A DNA stretch of 48,417 nt, from positions 1 through 48,417 of the forward strand of contig NZ_JAUQWH010000057.1 of the NCBI RefSeq assembly GCF_030757795.1. Direction: 5' to 3'. Positions 41,643-48,417 of this stretch are shown here, piece by piece (position 1 is the stretch's first letter; each line of letters begins with the position of its first letter). The notes beneath the pieces are model-generated. The model had not been told where the DNA came from. It searched no databases and was given only the letters and a program-made list of their open reading frames with translations. The position numbers and the translations under genes were made by a program. Source of the stretch: Actinoplanes oryzae (GTDB taxonomy: Bacteria; Actinomycetota; Actinomycetes; Mycobacteriales; Micromonosporaceae).

Positions 41643-41918
41643 ATGGGTCCCCTGCTGTTCCTGGTGGACACGGTGCTGCTGCTGGTGCAGGTGTTGCTCA
41701 TCGTGCGCGCGGTGCTGGACTGGTCGGTCGCGCTGGCCGGGCCGAGCATGCCGGGGTCGTTCCGGTCGCGGGCGACGCGGGCGGTCTACTCGGTCACCGA
41801 GCCGATTCTCGCCCCCGTGCGCCGGGTCGTCCCGCCGTTGCGGGCCGGCGGCGTCAGCATCGACGTGGCGTTCCTCATCGTCTTCCTGGCGATCGTGCTG
41901 ATCCGGTCGTTCATCTGA
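41643..41918 (+). CDS. YggT-family membrane protein
   Basis: 91 residues from an ATG with GGAGGTTGTG just upstream. Two membrane helices (LLFLVDTVLLLVQVLLIVRAVLDW and the C-terminal VSIDVAFLIVFLAIVLIRSFI) flank the family motif TEPILAPVRRVVPPLRAGGVSIDVAF. In most actinobacteria yggT lies in the division cluster between sepF and divIVA. Here it stands alone after modC, so this is probably a paralog. The molecular function is uncertain; links to division and osmotic stress have been proposed for the family. Confidence 0.9.
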   Translation: MGPLLFLVDTVLLLVQVLLIVRAVLDWSVALAGPSMPGSFRSRATRAVYSVTEPILAPVRRVVPPLRAGGVSIDVAFLIVFLAIVLIRSFI

Positions 41919-41947
41919 TCCCGCGCCTCACGACGAACGACGCCGAT

Positions 41948-42119
41948 CCCGGTGCCGCCGAGGTAAGGCGCTGGGCCCGGTGCCACCGAGTTAAGGCGCT
42001 GGACCCGGTGCCGGCGAGGCAGGGGCGCTGGCCCCGGTGGCGCCGGGATGCGGACGCTGATCCCGGTGCCGGCGAGGCAGGGGCGCCGGCCCCGGTGGCG
42101 CCGGGATGCGGGCGTTCGT
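41948..42119. repeat. GC-rich tandem repeat of about 28-29 bases with a duplicated 58-base block
   Basis: Units starting CCCGGTGCC begin at 41948, 41976, 42004 and 42062, with a diverged half-unit (CCCGGTGGCGCC) at 42033. The block 42004-42061 is nearly repeated at 42062-42119. It fills most of the 292-base gap between yggT and the methyltransferase; no gene is supported there. Confidence 0.8.
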
Positions 42120-42210
42120 GCCGGCGCGGCCGGGCCCGGGCGCGCACTGGCCATGAATGCGCACGGTGACTAAGATCAGCTGTGCACGATCGACGGTCCG
42201 GGGTGGAGGC

Positions 42211-43020
42211 ATGGTGACCAGCAGCGGTTCCGCGGACCGGTTCGACACGACCGTCGCGCACCCCGCCCGGCGCTACAACTACTGGCTCGGCGGCAAGGAC
42301 AATTTCGCCGCCGACCGGGCCTCGGGCGACGCCATCGAGGCCGCGATGCCGAGCATCCGGCTGATGGCGGTAGAGAACAGGATGTTCCTGGGCCGGTCGG
42401 TCGAGTTCCTGGCCCGGCAGGGCATCCGGCAGTTCCTCGACATCGGCACCGGCATCCCGGCGCCCGGCAACACGCACGAGGTGGCGCAGGCGATCCAGCC
42501 GGCCACCCACACGGTCTACGTCGACAACGACCCGATCGTCCTCACCCACGCCCGCGCCCTCATCACCAGCGGGCCCGAGGGGTCGATCACCTATCTCGAC
42601 GCCGACCTGCGCGAGCCGGAGAAGATCCTCGAGCACCCCGACCTCGCGGCCACCCTGGACTTCAGCCAGCCGGTCGCCCTGCTGCTCGTCGCGGTCCTGC
42701 ACTTCATCCGCGACGACGAGGACCCGCAGGGCATCATCGACACGCTCGTCGGCGCCCTGCCGTCCGGGAGCTACGTGGTCGCCACCCACGCCACCTGGGA
42801 GTTCCAGTCGCCCGAGGCGATCGAGCAGCTCACCGCCAACAACCGCGACGGCCGCTTCGTCCCGCGCACCGGCGAGCGGCTCCGCGAGCTGCTGCACGGC
42901 CTCGAGTTCGTCGAGCCGGGCCTGGTGTCGGTCGCCGAGTGGCGGGCGGAGTCGGAGAGCCAGCCCCGCCCGGCCGTCGAGGACGTCTCCTGCCACGGTG
43001 TGGTCGCCCGCAAGCCCTGA
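42211..43020 (+). CDS. SAM-dependent methyltransferase, DUF574 (Methyltransf_19) family
   Basis: 269 residues from an ATG behind GGAGG; upstream in-frame ATG at 42157 lies in the repeat-flanking region and lacks a ribosome binding site. Family hallmarks: PARRYNYWLGGKDNFAADR, RMFLGRSVEFLARQGIRQFLDIGTGIP, VYVDNDPIVLTHARALI, and LLLVAVLHFIRDDEDP. The family is greatly expanded in streptomycetes and Micromonosporaceae, and its substrates are largely unknown. It sits between the two tandem-repeat arrays and shows no operon partner. Confidence 0.92.
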   Translation: MVTSSGSADRFDTTVAHPARRYNYWLGGKDNFAADRASGDAIEAAMPSIRLMAVENRMFLGRSVEFLARQGIRQFLDIGTGIPAPGNTHEVAQAIQPATHTVYVDNDPIVLTHARALITSGPEGSITYLDADLREPEKILEHPDLAATLDFSQPVALLLVAVLHFIRDDEDPQGIIDTLVGALPSGSYVVATHATWEFQSPEAIEQLTANNRDGRFVPRTGERLRELLHGLEFVEPGLVSVAEWRAESESQPRPAVEDVSCHGVVARKP

Positions 43021-43063
43021 CACCGACCGCCCGAGGCCCGCGCCGAGCATCCGCGGACGCGCG

Positions 43064-43238
43064 CGACGTCGGCGAGACCGGACCCACGCGACGCCGCCGA
43101 ACCCGGGCCCGCGCGACGCCGGCGAAACCGGGCCCGCGCGACGCGGGCGAAACCGGGCCCGCGCGACGCGGGCGAAACCGGGCCCGCGCGACGCGGGCGA
43201 GACCAGGCCCGCGCGACGCGGGCGGGACCGGGCGACGC
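43064..43238. repeat. Seven-copy 25-base tandem repeat between convergent genes
   Basis: Units begin at 43064, 43089, 43114, 43139, 43164, 43189 and 43214, exactly 25 bases apart. The three central copies are virtually identical, and the outer ones diverge. Each unit can fold (GCGGGC against GCCCGC), and neighbouring units can pair as GCCCGCG-CGA-CGCGGGC. It fills most of the gap between two convergent stop codons, so it could work as a terminator array. Confidence 0.9.
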
Positions 43239-43243
43239 CGGAC

Positions 43244-45388
43244 CTAGCCGTTGCGCGCGGCCTCGGGTCCGGTCACCCGGCGCAGGAGGGGCAGCGTGCT
43301 GAAGATGACCGCCAGCGAGGCGAGCACCCCGAGCACCACCACCACGACATAGGTCACGCCCGGGAAGCGCAATGACTCCCCCAGCTGCGCCCGGGCGAAG
43401 AGGTGGGCGCTGAACAGGCCCATGGCCACCGCGAGCGCCGCCGCGACCAGCAGCGGCGTCGCGCTCTCCAGGGCGACCACGCGCCGCAGCATGCCGAGGG
43501 GCGCGCCGGTCAGGCGGAGCATGCTGAACGGGCGGCGGCGCTCGACCAGGCCACCGGTGGCGGCGACGGCCAGGCTCAAGCCGGCGATCACCAGGCTGGT
43601 CACGGTGACCACGTCGGCGAGGCGCTGCCACGCGGACCAGAGCGCGGTCTGCGACCGTTGCCAGTCGGCGCCGGTGATCGCACCCCACTTGCTCGGGTAG
43701 GCGGCGCCGAGGACCGTGCGGGCGCGTTCGACGCCGGCGAGGGTGCCGTCCGTACGGACGACGATCGCCTCGGCGGGCAGGGAGCTGAGCCGCGCGGGGT
43801 CGACGTCCGCGGTGGGCCAGGCCGCCGCCGTGAAGAAGTCGGGGACGTCGGTCGGGTCGACGTAGACCCAGGCGGTGCGCGCCCCGGGCAGGCACGGCAA
43901 CGGGCTGGCGATGCGGGCGAGATCCGCGCAGCTCGCCACGGCGTCCGGCCCGTCGTCCGGCCGCCGCGGCGGGGTCCGGACGACGATGGCCTGCCCGGCC
44001 AGCTCCGGCGGTGTCACCACGCCGGTCGGCCGGGTCGCCTCGTCGCGGAACAGGTAGAAGAGATCCGCGGCGTTCGCCGGCTCGGTGCTGCCCTGGTCCG
44101 CCGCGTTGGTCGCGATGGCGCCGGCGGCGACGCTGGACACGAACAGCGCGAGCACCATGCCGCTCACCGCCCGGAAGCCGGCGCCCGGATCGTCGGCGAG
44201 ACGGCGGGCGGCGATCAATGCGGCGGGGCGGCGGGCCCGGCGGGCGAGCAGCCGGGACGCCGTCATCGTCAGCCACGGGCCGGCGACCACGAGCCCGACC
44301 ATCACCACGAGGATCCCGGACAGGTACGCCGTGACCTGGGCGTCGGCGCCGTGCGGGCGGCGGCCGACGAAGTACGTCAGCTCCGCCAGGCCGAGCAGCA
44401 GCGGCACCAGGCGCCACGCGCGCGGCGGACGCCTGCGGGCCCGGCGGCTCACCCCGAGCGGCGAGATCTGGACGCGGCGCAGGGCGAAGCGGGCGGCGAG
44501 GACGGAGGCCACCGGTACGCCCACCGCCACCACGGCACAGCCGAGGAACCCGGGCGCGAGGTCCGCCGGGTACATCGCCTCGCCGGTCACCGGGATCGAC
44601 GCCAGCGTGCCGCGCAGGGCGTAGAACAGCGCGATGCCCAGCAGGGTGCCGGCCAGTGCGGACACGCCGGACTCCACTGCGGACACGGTCGCCACCTGTC
44701 TCGGCGTGGCGCCGGCCAGCCGCATGGCGGCGTACCGTTGCTCGCGGCGGGAGGCGGCGAGGCGCGTGGCCGACCCGATCAGGATGAGCAGCGGGAAGAT
44801 CAGAGCGACCGCGACCACGCCCAGGATGAGGCGCATGGCGACGGCAGGGACGCCGCTCCAGCACCCGTCCGGGCACGAGACGGGCGCGGTGTCCGGGATG
44901 GTGCTGATCGTCGTGGCGCCGGGCAGCTCCCGATGGCCGACGATCGCGACGAGGGAGTCCGGCGACGGCAGGGCGGCGGGACCGATCGTGCCCGCGAATG
45001 TGGCGGGGAAGCGGGCGGCGAGCTGCTCCGGCGGCTCGGCGGCGAGCAGCTTCCGCAGCGCCGGCGAGGCGTAGAACTCCCCCGGCTCCGGCAGCCGGTC
45101 GATCCCGGGCGGGACCAGCGTGTTGCCCGGCTCGGGGGCGACGTCGACGCGGGCCAGGGAGGCGCCCGCGTACGTGTCGATGCGCAGCCGCCACCGCAAG
45201 GTCCCGGTGTCGTCCTGCACCGCGTTGGCCCAGCCGTAGCGGTCGGCCTGCTGCCGGACACCGGTCATCGCGGCGACCGCGGCGAGCAGCATCGCGACGC
45301 CGAGCGCGACGGCCACGGCGATGATGCCCAGCCGTACGGCCGCCTCCCGCCCGCCGGTGACGGTCAGCCGCAACCCGAAGCGGATCAC
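43244..45388 (-). CDS. FtsX/MacB-like ABC transporter permease
   Basis: 714 residues from a GTG overlapping the ATPase stop (GTGA). Two FtsX-type units are separated by a long extracytoplasmic domain. Helix 1 near residues 20-45 (LGIIAVAVALGVAMLLAAVA), the block VPAVAMRLILGVVAVALIFPLLILIGSATRLAASRREQRYAAMRLAGATPRQVA in continuous form, and a second copy near the C-terminus (SLAVAATGGLVERRRPFSMLRLTGAPLGMLRRVVALES). This layout is typical of actinobacterial lipoprotein/antibiotic-type exporters. It forms a complex with the ATPase encoded just upstream, and the PadR gene heads the operon. The substrate is unknown; antimicrobial efflux is plausible. Confidence 0.92.
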   Translation of the reverse strand: MIRFGLRLTVTGGREAAVRLGIIAVAVALGVAMLLAAVAAMTGVRQQADRYGWANAVQDDTGTLRWRLRIDTYAGASLARVDVAPEPGNTLVPPGIDRLPEPGEFYASPALRKLLAAEPPEQLAARFPATFAGTIGPAALPSPDSLVAIVGHRELPGATTISTIPDTAPVSCPDGCWSGVPAVAMRLILGVVAVALIFPLLILIGSATRLAASRREQRYAAMRLAGATPRQVATVSAVESGVSALAGTLLGIALFYALRGTLASIPVTGEAMYPADLAPGFLGCAVVAVGVPVASVLAARFALRRVQISPLGVSRRARRRPPRAWRLVPLLLGLAELTYFVGRRPHGADAQVTAYLSGILVVMVGLVVAGPWLTMTASRLLARRARRPAALIAARRLADDPGAGFRAVSGMVLALFVSSVAAGAIATNAADQGSTEPANAADLFYLFRDEATRPTGVVTPPELAGQAIVVRTPPRRPDDGPDAVASCADLARIASPLPCLPGARTAWVYVDPTDVPDFFTAAAWPTADVDPARLSSLPAEAIVVRTDGTLAGVERARTVLGAAYPSKWGAITGADWQRSQTALWSAWQRLADVVTVTSLVIAGLSLAVAATGGLVERRRPFSMLRLTGAPLGMLRRVVALESATPLLVAAALAVAMGLFSAHLFARAQLGESLRFPGVTYVVVVVLGVLASLAVIFSTLPLLRRVTGPEAARNG

Positions 45389-46059
45389 GACAGCGCCGCC
45401 ACGGCCAGCACGCGCCCGTCCCGGACGACGACTTCCCGATCCGCGTACGCGGCCACGCGCGGCTCGTGCGTCACGACGACGACGCTCGTGCCGTGCGCCC
45501 GGGCCGACTCGACGAGCAGGTCCATGACGTGCTCGCCGGTCAGCGAGTCGAGCGCCCCGGTCGGCTCGTCGGCGAACAGCACCCGCGGCCGTGCCACCAT
45601 TCCGCGCGCGAGCGCCACGCGTTGCGCCTGGCCGCCGGACAGCTCGCCGGAGCGCCGCTGCTCGAGACCGTCGAGCCCGAGCCGCGGGAACCAGCCCCGC
45701 GCCTCCCCGATCGCCTGCTTGCGGCCGACCTTGTTGAGCAGGAGCGGCAGGGCGACGTTCTCCTCGGCGGTCAGCTCCGGCACCAGCTGTCCGAACTGGA
45801 ACACGAACCCGAAGGCGTCCCGCCGCAACGCACTGCGCGCCGCCTCGTTCAGGGAGTCGATCCGGACGCCGTCGAAGTGCACCTCGCCGCCGTCGGGCAC
45901 GAGAATGCCCGCGAGGCAGTGCAGCAACGTGGACTTGCCGGAGCCGCTCGGCCCCATGATCGCGAGCAGCTCACCCGGGCCGACGTCGAGCGACGCGTCG
46001 CGCAGGGCGGGCGTCGCGCCGAACGACAGCTCGAGGCCGCGGGCGCGCAGCAGGCTCAT
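45385..46059 (-). CDS. ABC transporter ATP-binding protein (MacB/LolD type)
   Basis: 224 residues. ATG overlaps the PadR stop (ATGA). Walker A GPSGSGKST, Q-loop FGFVFQFGQLVPELTAEENV, signature LSGGQAQRVALARGM, Walker B VLFADEPTGALDS and switch region VVVVTHEPRVAAYADRE. The size and DEPTGALDS motif place it in the MacB/LolD (FtsE-like) branch that pairs with FtsX-type permeases such as the next gene. Energises export by the permease. Confidence 0.94.
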   Translation of the reverse strand: MSLLRARGLELSFGATPALRDASLDVGPGELLAIMGPSGSGKSTLLHCLAGILVPDGGEVHFDGVRIDSLNEAARSALRRDAFGFVFQFGQLVPELTAEENVALPLLLNKVGRKQAIGEARGWFPRLGLDGLEQRRSGELSGGQAQRVALARGMVARPRVLFADEPTGALDSLTGEHVMDLLVESARAHGTSVVVVTHEPRVAAYADREVVVRDGRVLAVAALS

Positions 46060-46580
46060 CGCCCGACCTCCTTGGCGAGCTGGTCCAGCCGGGCGGTGGT
46101 CAGCTCGATCCAGCGCAGATCGGCCTCGAGGTGGAAGAGCCCGTGATCGGCGAGCAGGGCGTCGACGAGGCTGCCCGAGCGCTTGGCCTCGGTCAGCTCG
46201 CGCATGCGTCGCAGATGGGCGGCCCGCTGCCGGTCCAGGTAACCGCTCGCGTCCCGCTCCAGCATCAGCGCGAGAGTCACCTTCGCGAAGAGCGTGGTCT
46301 GCAGGTGCGGCTCGGGCTCGACGGGACTGCGCAGCCACGCGTCGAACTCCGTCGCGCCCTCGTCGGTGATCACGTACTGCTTGCGATCGGGCCCGGCCCC
46401 CGGCGCGATGTCGCTGACGACGACCTTGCCGTCACGGGTGAGCCGGGCGAGCGTGTTGTAGATCTGGCCGTACGAGAGCGGCTTGTCCCGCCCGAACCAG
46501 GTGTCGTAGTCGCGCTTGAGGTCGTAACCGTGCTGCGGCTGCCGTTCCAGCAACCCGAGCAACGTCAGAGGCACCGTCAT
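46056..46580 (-). CDS. PadR-family transcriptional regulator
   Basis: 174 residues from MTVPLTLLGLLERQPQHGYDLKRDYD, a classical PadR winged helix (GQIYNTLARLTRDGKVV, GPDRKQYVITDEGATEF) with a C-terminal dimerisation helix bundle (PadR C4 type). First gene of a three-gene operon whose members overlap by four bases. It probably represses itself and the ABC transporter until an inducing compound arrives. A perfect palindrome containing a TATAGT -10 sequence lies 10 bases before the ATG. No ribosome binding site is visible, suggesting a leaderless mRNA. Confidence 0.92.
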   Translation of the reverse strand: MTVPLTLLGLLERQPQHGYDLKRDYDTWFGRDKPLSYGQIYNTLARLTRDGKVVVSDIAPGAGPDRKQYVITDEGATEFDAWLRSPVEPEPHLQTTLFAKVTLALMLERDASGYLDRQRAAHLRRMRELTEAKRSGSLVDALLADHGLFHLEADLRWIELTTARLDQLAKEVGR

Positions 46581-46589
46581 GCGGCCGAC

Positions 46590-46606
46590 TATACGCCGAG
46601 CGTATA
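46590..46606 (-). promoter_or_regulatory. PadR operator overlapping the operon promoter
   Basis: TATACGCCGAGCGTATA is a perfect inverted repeat (6-base arms, 5-base centre). On the minus strand it merges with TATAGT (46593-46588), a good -10 hexamer placed so that transcription would begin at or next to the ATG. A second TATACG-type half-site lies immediately upstream. Confidence 0.65.
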
Positions 46607-46708
46607 CGCCGAGGGAATACCTATCGATGTAGGTCTCGTGTCGGCGTCGTGTCAGCGGACCGCCGCATCCTGGGCGCACCACTACACCCCGACCAGCGGA
46701 GGCACGCG

Positions 46709-47908
46709 ATGACCGGCACGACCTCGACCGGCGGCTGGGTCCGCACCCGGGGCGCCTCGCCGCAGGCCCCCCACGACGGACTCGGCTCGCTCGACGGCCA
46801 CCCACCCCTCGCGGACGTGACGCTGCGCCAGGTGGTGCGCATCGGCGGCGGCGGGCGGCGGGTCCGGGTCCGCTTCACCAACGAGTACGGGACCACGCCG
46901 CTCGCCATCGGCGCCGCCCGGCTGGGGCTCGCGTCGCCCGGCGGTGGCGTGCGGCCCGGCAGCGATCGCGGCCTGACCTTCTCGGGCGCCGCGACGGCCA
47001 CCGTCCCGGCGGGTGCTCCCCTGCTGAGCGACCCGGTCGACGTGCCCCTCAACGCCCTGGCCGAGCTCTCCGTCGACCTCTATCTGCCGGGGAAGGTCGA
47101 GACCTGCACGTGTCACGACCCCGCACTGGACGCGGGGTGGACGGTCCCGGGCGACGCGACCGCCGCGGCCACCCTGCCCGCCACCGCCGAGCCGCTGCCG
47201 GTGCGGGCGCTGATCTCCGCCGTCGAGGTGCTTCCCGCCGGCCCCGCCACGACGATCGTCGCGCTGGGCGACTCCCGCACCGACGGCGCCGGCTCGGCCC
47301 CGGGCGCCCGGCACAGCTGGCCGGAGCTGCTGGCCGAGCGCCTGGCCCAGCACGGCTCCCCCGCCGGGTACGTCGTCAACCAGGGCATCAGCGGCAACCG
47401 GCTGCTGCACGACGGCATCGGCCCCTCGGCGACAGCCCGGTTCGACAGGGACGTGCTGGCGACGCCCGGCCTGGGTCACGTGGTGCTCGCCGTCGGCGGC
47501 AACGACATCATCACGTCGTTCGCGCCGCGCGGCGACGACAGTCCCCTGGCCGGCTTCCTGGCGATGTTCCCCGGCGCCCCGGTGACGGTGGACGACGTCA
47601 TCGCCGGCTACCGCGGGCTGATCGCCCGGGCGCGCGATCGCGGTGTGCGGGTCCACGGCACGACGATTGCTCCCTACGAGGGCTCGGAGCTCTACACCCC
47701 GGAGGGCGAGCACGCGCGGCAGCGGGTCAACGCGTGGATCCGTACGGGCAGAGCCTTCGACGCCGTGCTCGACTTCGACGCCGCGTGGCGCGACCCGGCG
47801 CGACCGAGCCGGATCCGCGAGGACTTCCACGCCGGCGACCACCTGCACGGCAACGACGCCGGTTACCGGGCGCTGGCGGACTCGATCGACCTGACGCTCT
47901 TCGGCTGA
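46709..47908 (+). CDS. SGNH/GDSL-family hydrolase
   Basis: 399 residues from an ATG behind GGAGG. An N-terminal beta-rich domain (about 1-175, LRQVVRIGGGGRRVRVRFTNEYG, ELSVDLYLPGKVETCTCHD) precedes the SGNH esterase domain: block I VALGDSRTDGAGS (catalytic Ser), block II NQGISGNRLL, block III AVGGNDI, and block V DHLHGNDAGYRALADS (Asp and His). This two-domain form is common in actinobacterial esterases acting on carbohydrates or small esters. No signal peptide is visible, so it may be cytosolic. It is divergent from the PadR operon and shares its 128-base upstream gap. Substrate unknown. Confidence 0.92.
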   Translation: MTGTTSTGGWVRTRGASPQAPHDGLGSLDGHPPLADVTLRQVVRIGGGGRRVRVRFTNEYGTTPLAIGAARLGLASPGGGVRPGSDRGLTFSGAATATVPAGAPLLSDPVDVPLNALAELSVDLYLPGKVETCTCHDPALDAGWTVPGDATAAATLPATAEPLPVRALISAVEVLPAGPATTIVALGDSRTDGAGSAPGARHSWPELLAERLAQHGSPAGYVVNQGISGNRLLHDGIGPSATARFDRDVLATPGLGHVVLAVGGNDIITSFAPRGDDSPLAGFLAMFPGAPVTVDDVIAGYRGLIARARDRGVRVHGTTIAPYEGSELYTPEGEHARQRVNAWIRTGRAFDAVLDFDAAWRDPARPSRIREDFHAGDHLHGNDAGYRALADSIDLTLFG

Positions 47909-47913
47909 GCGCA

Positions 47914-48309
47914 TCAGGACGGCCGGCGGAAGCGGAAGTCGGCGTGGATGAGGATGCCGTCGGCGAAGGAACCGTACGCCCAGAAGTCGAGGTCGTCGTG
48001 GTAGACGATGTGGTCGCCGGCGATCCAGAAGTGGCCGACATAGGAATCGGGGCGGCCGTTGCGGGTCTCGGAGTAGCGGCCGTCCGGGTTGAGGTATTGC
48101 GTGACGTCGGTGCGTTTGTCGTGCCAGGCGCCGAGGTGGGGGCTGTCCGCCGGCGCGGGGACCGGCTCGCCGTGCGTGAGGAGGGCGTCGCGGGGCCACC
48201 AGACCATCGACTCGAGGGGGCCGCGGCGGGCGCCGGACAGGACGGCGAAGCCGGCGAGGGTGCCGGGGGTCATCGGGACGAGCGTGGTGGGCTGGTCGAA
48301 CGGGTGCAT
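47914..48309 (-). CDS. Atu4866-domain protein
   Basis: 131 residues from MHPFDQPTTLVPMTPGTLAG; the later ATG in VPMTPG is an alternative. The C-terminal about 80 residues match the Atu4866 domain (LGAWHDKRTDVTQYLNPDGRYSETRNGR, SYVGHFWIAGDHIVYHDDLDFWAYGSFADGILIHADFRFRR as one run), a small lipocalin-like beta-barrel of unknown function. Such proteins are often encoded next to a TetR or other regulator and oxidoreductases. Here a strong TetR-type palindrome lies 76 bases upstream, facing a gene that begins beyond the window. The stop is five bases from the convergent SGNH hydrolase stop. Confidence 0.85.
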   Translation of the reverse strand: MHPFDQPTTLVPMTPGTLAGFAVLSGARRGPLESMVWWPRDALLTHGEPVPAPADSPHLGAWHDKRTDVTQYLNPDGRYSETRNGRPDSYVGHFWIAGDHIVYHDDLDFWAYGSFADGILIHADFRFRRPS

Positions 48310-48367
48310 GGATCGAGCGTGCCCGCCTCGGCCGTCGCCCGCCAGGGTGCGACGCACCCACTGTCCA

Positions 48368-48379
48368 TGACAAATGTCA
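48368..48379. promoter_or_regulatory. Inverted repeat TGACA-AA-TGTCA
   Basis: Perfect 5-base arms in the divergent region upstream of the Atu4866 gene. On the minus strand it overlaps TTGTCA, a possible -35 element. Confidence 0.35.
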
Positions 48380-48384
48380 GTGGC

Positions 48385-48402
48385 TGAGTGAGTACTCGCT
48401 CA
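48385..48402. promoter_or_regulatory. TetR-type operator at the right edge
   Basis: TGAGTGAGTACTCGCTCA is an 18-base palindrome with one mismatched pair, the GAGTACTC-centred sequence often found in front of actinobacterial TetR genes. It probably controls both the Atu4866 gene and a divergent gene starting past 48417. Confidence 0.65.
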
Positions 48403-48417
48403 TTAGAGTGGCGGGGT

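Noticed and set aside
43064..43238. CRISPR array
   Set aside because: The 25-base units follow each other directly without unique spacers, and no cas genes are near.

Overview
The window is GC-rich throughout (strong G/C third-position bias, many GTG starts, GGAGG-type ribosome binding sites) and reads as chromosomal DNA of a filamentous actinomycete. The family content (DUF574-type SAM methyltransferase, SCO0854-type RING protein, streptogrisin-like protease with a ricin-type lectin domain, GH64 glucanase, many small actinobacterial hypotheticals) fits Micromonosporaceae, perhaps an Actinoplanes relative. The taxonomic call is an inference. I saw no rRNA, tRNA, insertion sequence, prophage or CRISPR array.

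Layout. 1-6.1 kb: tail of a LuxR-type response regulator, a SulP transporter fused to a beta-carbonic anhydrase, two tandem copies of a small unknown protein, and pyruvate phosphate dikinase on the minus strand. 6.3-13.9 kb: a plus-strand run resembling an N-acetylglutaminylglutamine-amide-type locus (GCS2/ATP-grasp double ligase, glutamine amidotransferase, S9 peptidase), then an MFS transporter. 14-20.3 kb: a membrane protein with an acidic tail, a DinB-like protein, a large RING/TerD-like protein and a secreted S1 protease behind a LacI-type palindrome. 20.5-24.8 kb: an NAD kinase fused to an acetyltransferase-like domain, a receiver-domain/flavin oxidoreductase fusion, and a sensor histidine kinase; together they look like a redox-linked signalling operon. 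25.1-29.4 kb: a DMT transporter, a secreted GH64 beta-1,3-glucanase and a Bcr/CflA drug exporter.

29.5-34.4 kb is the most interesting part. It is a five-gene minus-strand RiPP operon: precursor A1, an APH-like kinase, a HopA1-LanC fusion, precursor A2, and a methyltransferase. Three of the four junctions are start/stop overlaps. The kinase plus HopA1 pair matches the dehydration chemistry of class V lanthipeptides (LxmK/LxmY of lexapeptide). Here, however, the HopA1 lyase is joined in one polypeptide to a LanC-type zinc cyclase with WCYG and CHG motifs, and two related precursors with Ser/Thr/Cys-rich tails flank the enzymes. I know of no characterised example of this exact architecture.

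34.5-48.4 kb: an aldo/keto reductase divergent from an HTH regulator, a PrsW-type membrane protease with a TPR protein, a molybdate locus (HTH-TOBE regulator, modA, modB, modC, all overlapping), YggT, a DUF574 methyltransferase, two GC-rich tandem-repeat arrays, a PadR-ABC transporter operon with its own operator, an SGNH hydrolase, an Atu4866-domain protein, and a TetR-type operator for a gene beyond the right edge.
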